From Eudromia elegans (lineage: Eukaryota; Chordata; Aves; Tinamiformes; Tinamidae): a DNA stretch of 64,000 nucleotides. Every line of letters begins with the position of its first letter. Positions within the stretch are counted from its first letter, which is position 1. The position numbers and the translations under genes are program-made. Shown here in pieces: positions 62,055-64,000 of the stretch. The notes under the pieces are model-generated. The model saw only the letters and a list, made by a program, of their open reading frames with translations, was not told the origin of the DNA and ran no database searches. The stretch lies in contig PTEX01000119.1 of NCBI GenBank assembly GCA_003342815.1, positions 1,360,645 through 1,424,644 of the forward strand, given 5' to 3'.

Positions 62055-64000
62055 TTGTATGACACAGAATTGAAAGAAGGGAAACAGGGGAGGCAAAGCT
62101 AGACCAAGCAGTGCCCTAAATGAAGAAAACCATATACAGCTGTACATATAGCAAGGGAAACACATAGCATGAGATCTGCCTCCCAAGGGCATACAAAAAC
62201 TGTAAACCACAGAATAAACAGAGTATGTTCTGAATATGATCCCAAAAATCTGAATTGCACCACAGAATTGCTGCATGTAGTAGTCTCTGAGAAGTTGTTA
62301 ACGGTTCTAAGGAGACAGGCCATATTTAAATTAAAGCTATTAAGGTAAGACAGTAAAGAATACAGGTATTCAGGATACAGACAACACCAGAACTTTTAAC
62401 ACATTGCATCTACTATGCGTCCTCCACTATCTGAAACAATAAGAAATCCCAAGACTTTTCCATTTAAAGGATGATCTAACAAATATAGAAATGAGATGCT
62501 CTCTCTATTCCCACCACAATGTTCAGCAAAACATTCTCTTGCCCAGAACAGAATGTTTCTTATTTGAACCAATATTTTGTTGTTGTTGTTATTACACAAA
62601 TAGGTTATTTTTTCCCCGACAAGTTTTTTTCTTGATGAGTCTTATTACAGTCATCGAAGAGAACGAAGGATGCTGCCCACACAGTACTTCTCCAGCAAGG
62701 AAATGAAGGCAGTGGCTCGCAGTATCTCACTGTGAAAGCACACAGTGCATCTGGATTAAAATCAAGTTTCTCTTAAATATCTTACAAATTGCAGCAAAAT
62801 ACCAAAACAAAAACCCCAGTCAAAGGAAGAAATAAACAGCTATAAAGAGAAGCAGTCTACAAAAAGCTGAGGTTTTCAGAAGCATAATTATGCGTAATTT
62901 TTTCCTGAAGTTCTTGAACCTATAGGCAAGTTGAACTGTAGTACCCCACAGATTTTGCGGTGTGTTCTTCATCAGCAGTTTTCTAATCTTACTGCCAGTT
63001 TTTAGACACTTTGGCTTAAAACATTTTTCAGCAGTACAATCCTGTCTCCAGTTCTGCCCCCCTGGTCAGCCACACCACACACAGCCATGCAGACACCAAC
63101 AAGCAGCCAGGACCACTCCTTTTTTGCTGCAAAGATCTGGTCCTCCGAAGACCAACTGAAATCAAGTCCATGCTTAAAGCCATATGAGCTAAAGCTGTTC
63201 AAATTGCTTTCAGAATAGTGGTATTTGCCATTAGGCCTGTATCTGTCTATGTAAACTGTAAAGCCAGACTGGGAAAACAGCAGAATGAAAATTTATCACT
63301 AAATACTGAAAAGGCACAACCAATTTTTTTCTGAACTACAAGACAGGACTTACATTGGTTCAGACCTCACACAACAGGTTTTTTGTTTCCTCCAGTTCTT
63401 TCCAAACCCTGTATGTCATGTGGTCCCTGTTGTGAAATAAGTTTTTTTTCTCTTGGTGCCTATAATCCTGAGAAGCACACTTGTAAAGATAAATTATGCT
63501 AGTAAAGCTGCTGGAATTCAGAAAAGGCTGGATACTGATGTCAGTTGATTTGTGACATTGCTAGAGTCATCTATATCCTTCACTTTGCATTAGGAGGTAT
63601 TTTACTACTTGCTACAGTAAGTACTAAGCACTTACAGAACTAAGCACATATTTACGTGCCATTTGAAAGGCCAATTCATGACACGGGGCTACAGGGACTT
63701 TGTTTGGTTGCCAGCTTTTTTCTCTGCTCTTTTTATAGAGATAACAACATAATTCCGGAAAAGGTTTTATCTGTCCCTTAGGGATAGCCAGAGTAAACAA
63801 AACCTACTGGAAATACTGATAATAATGGGAAAAACACATCACACACTGAAGCATACATCCTAGGAGTACAAGAAATGCCATGCTGGAGCAGAGTGCCATC
63901 CACTCCAGGGCAATCAGGAGAGATCAGTCATTTCAAAAACGACATCGCGAAGCATACCTGACTGTCGTACGTTCCACAACCAGGATTGGAGAAAAAGAAG
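62049..64000. other. AT-rich non-coding stretch, no gene seen
   Basis: No gene recognised up to the window end. A short TTG run lies at 62578-62589. The slightly GC-richer part at 63030-63160 has frames on both strands without motifs. Confidence 0.62.

Noticed and set aside
62023..62276. 132-codon minus frame with an Ile-Tyr run as a membrane protein
   Set aside because: The hydrophobic run comes from the (AT)14 repeat and T-rich codons; no family resemblance.
1..64000. Endogenous retrovirus, LTR pair, tRNA, snRNA or rRNA genes
   Set aside because: I looked for LTR-like terminal duplications, retroviral protein motifs and standard RNA promoter or core sequences by eye and saw none; old fragments could have been missed.

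Overview
This window looks like avian nuclear DNA, or at least sauropsid DNA. The clearest evidence is a set of CR1 (chicken repeat 1) LINE fragments with the diagnostic 3' end: a conserved block containing GGTTGGACTAGATGA, followed by octamer ATTCTATG-type repeats. The background is AT-rich and CpG-poor, transposon density is low, and I see no L1, Alu or B1-like elements. I cannot name the species.

I find no intact host protein-coding gene, tRNA, rRNA or CRISPR array. The window reads as a gene desert or the inside of a very large intron. The only protein-coding sequence I can assign to a family is the 5'-truncated CR1 reverse transcriptase at 35.33-36.51 kb. Many short open frames exist, and most are chance frames in AT-rich DNA.

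Layout. 1-15.7 kb: AT-rich non-coding DNA with 35 scattered single-base Ns, an exon-like GC-richer patch at 5.51-5.66 kb, a (TTTA)n array at 12.15 kb, and two GC-richer patches at 12.68-13.28 and 14.56-15.0 kb; the second carries three CACGTG E-boxes in 38 bp. 15.7-23.8 kb: a 196-codon unrecognised frame, two adjacent minus-strand CR1 tails (16.9 and 17.07 kb), a 29-T tract, and a CpG-containing patch with a perfect RFX/X-box palindrome at 20.13 kb. 23.80-23.87 kb: a 75-N gap whose flanks share 17 bp. 23.9-33.4 kb: mostly featureless except an exon-like stretch at 25.6 kb and a long imperfect hairpin (~36 bp stem) at 29.58-29.68 kb. 33.4-34.0 kb: a TATA-rich low-complexity tract. 35.3-38.6 kb: the large plus-strand CR1 copy, a 172-bp direct tandem duplication, and a short CR1 copy in inverse orientation. 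39.04-39.14 kb: a five-unit 20-bp minisatellite. 39-64 kb: AT-rich non-coding DNA with microsatellites, a possible exon at 48.1 kb and an unrecognised 180-codon frame at 49.16 kb.

I do not see a convincing new multi-gene system. The observations most worth following are the pre-miRNA/MITE-like hairpin, the triple E-box, the X-box patch, the 172-bp duplication, the abrupt end of the single-N pattern at 15.7 kb, and the probably artefactual gap. Positions of repeats were read by eye and may be off by a few bases at their edges.
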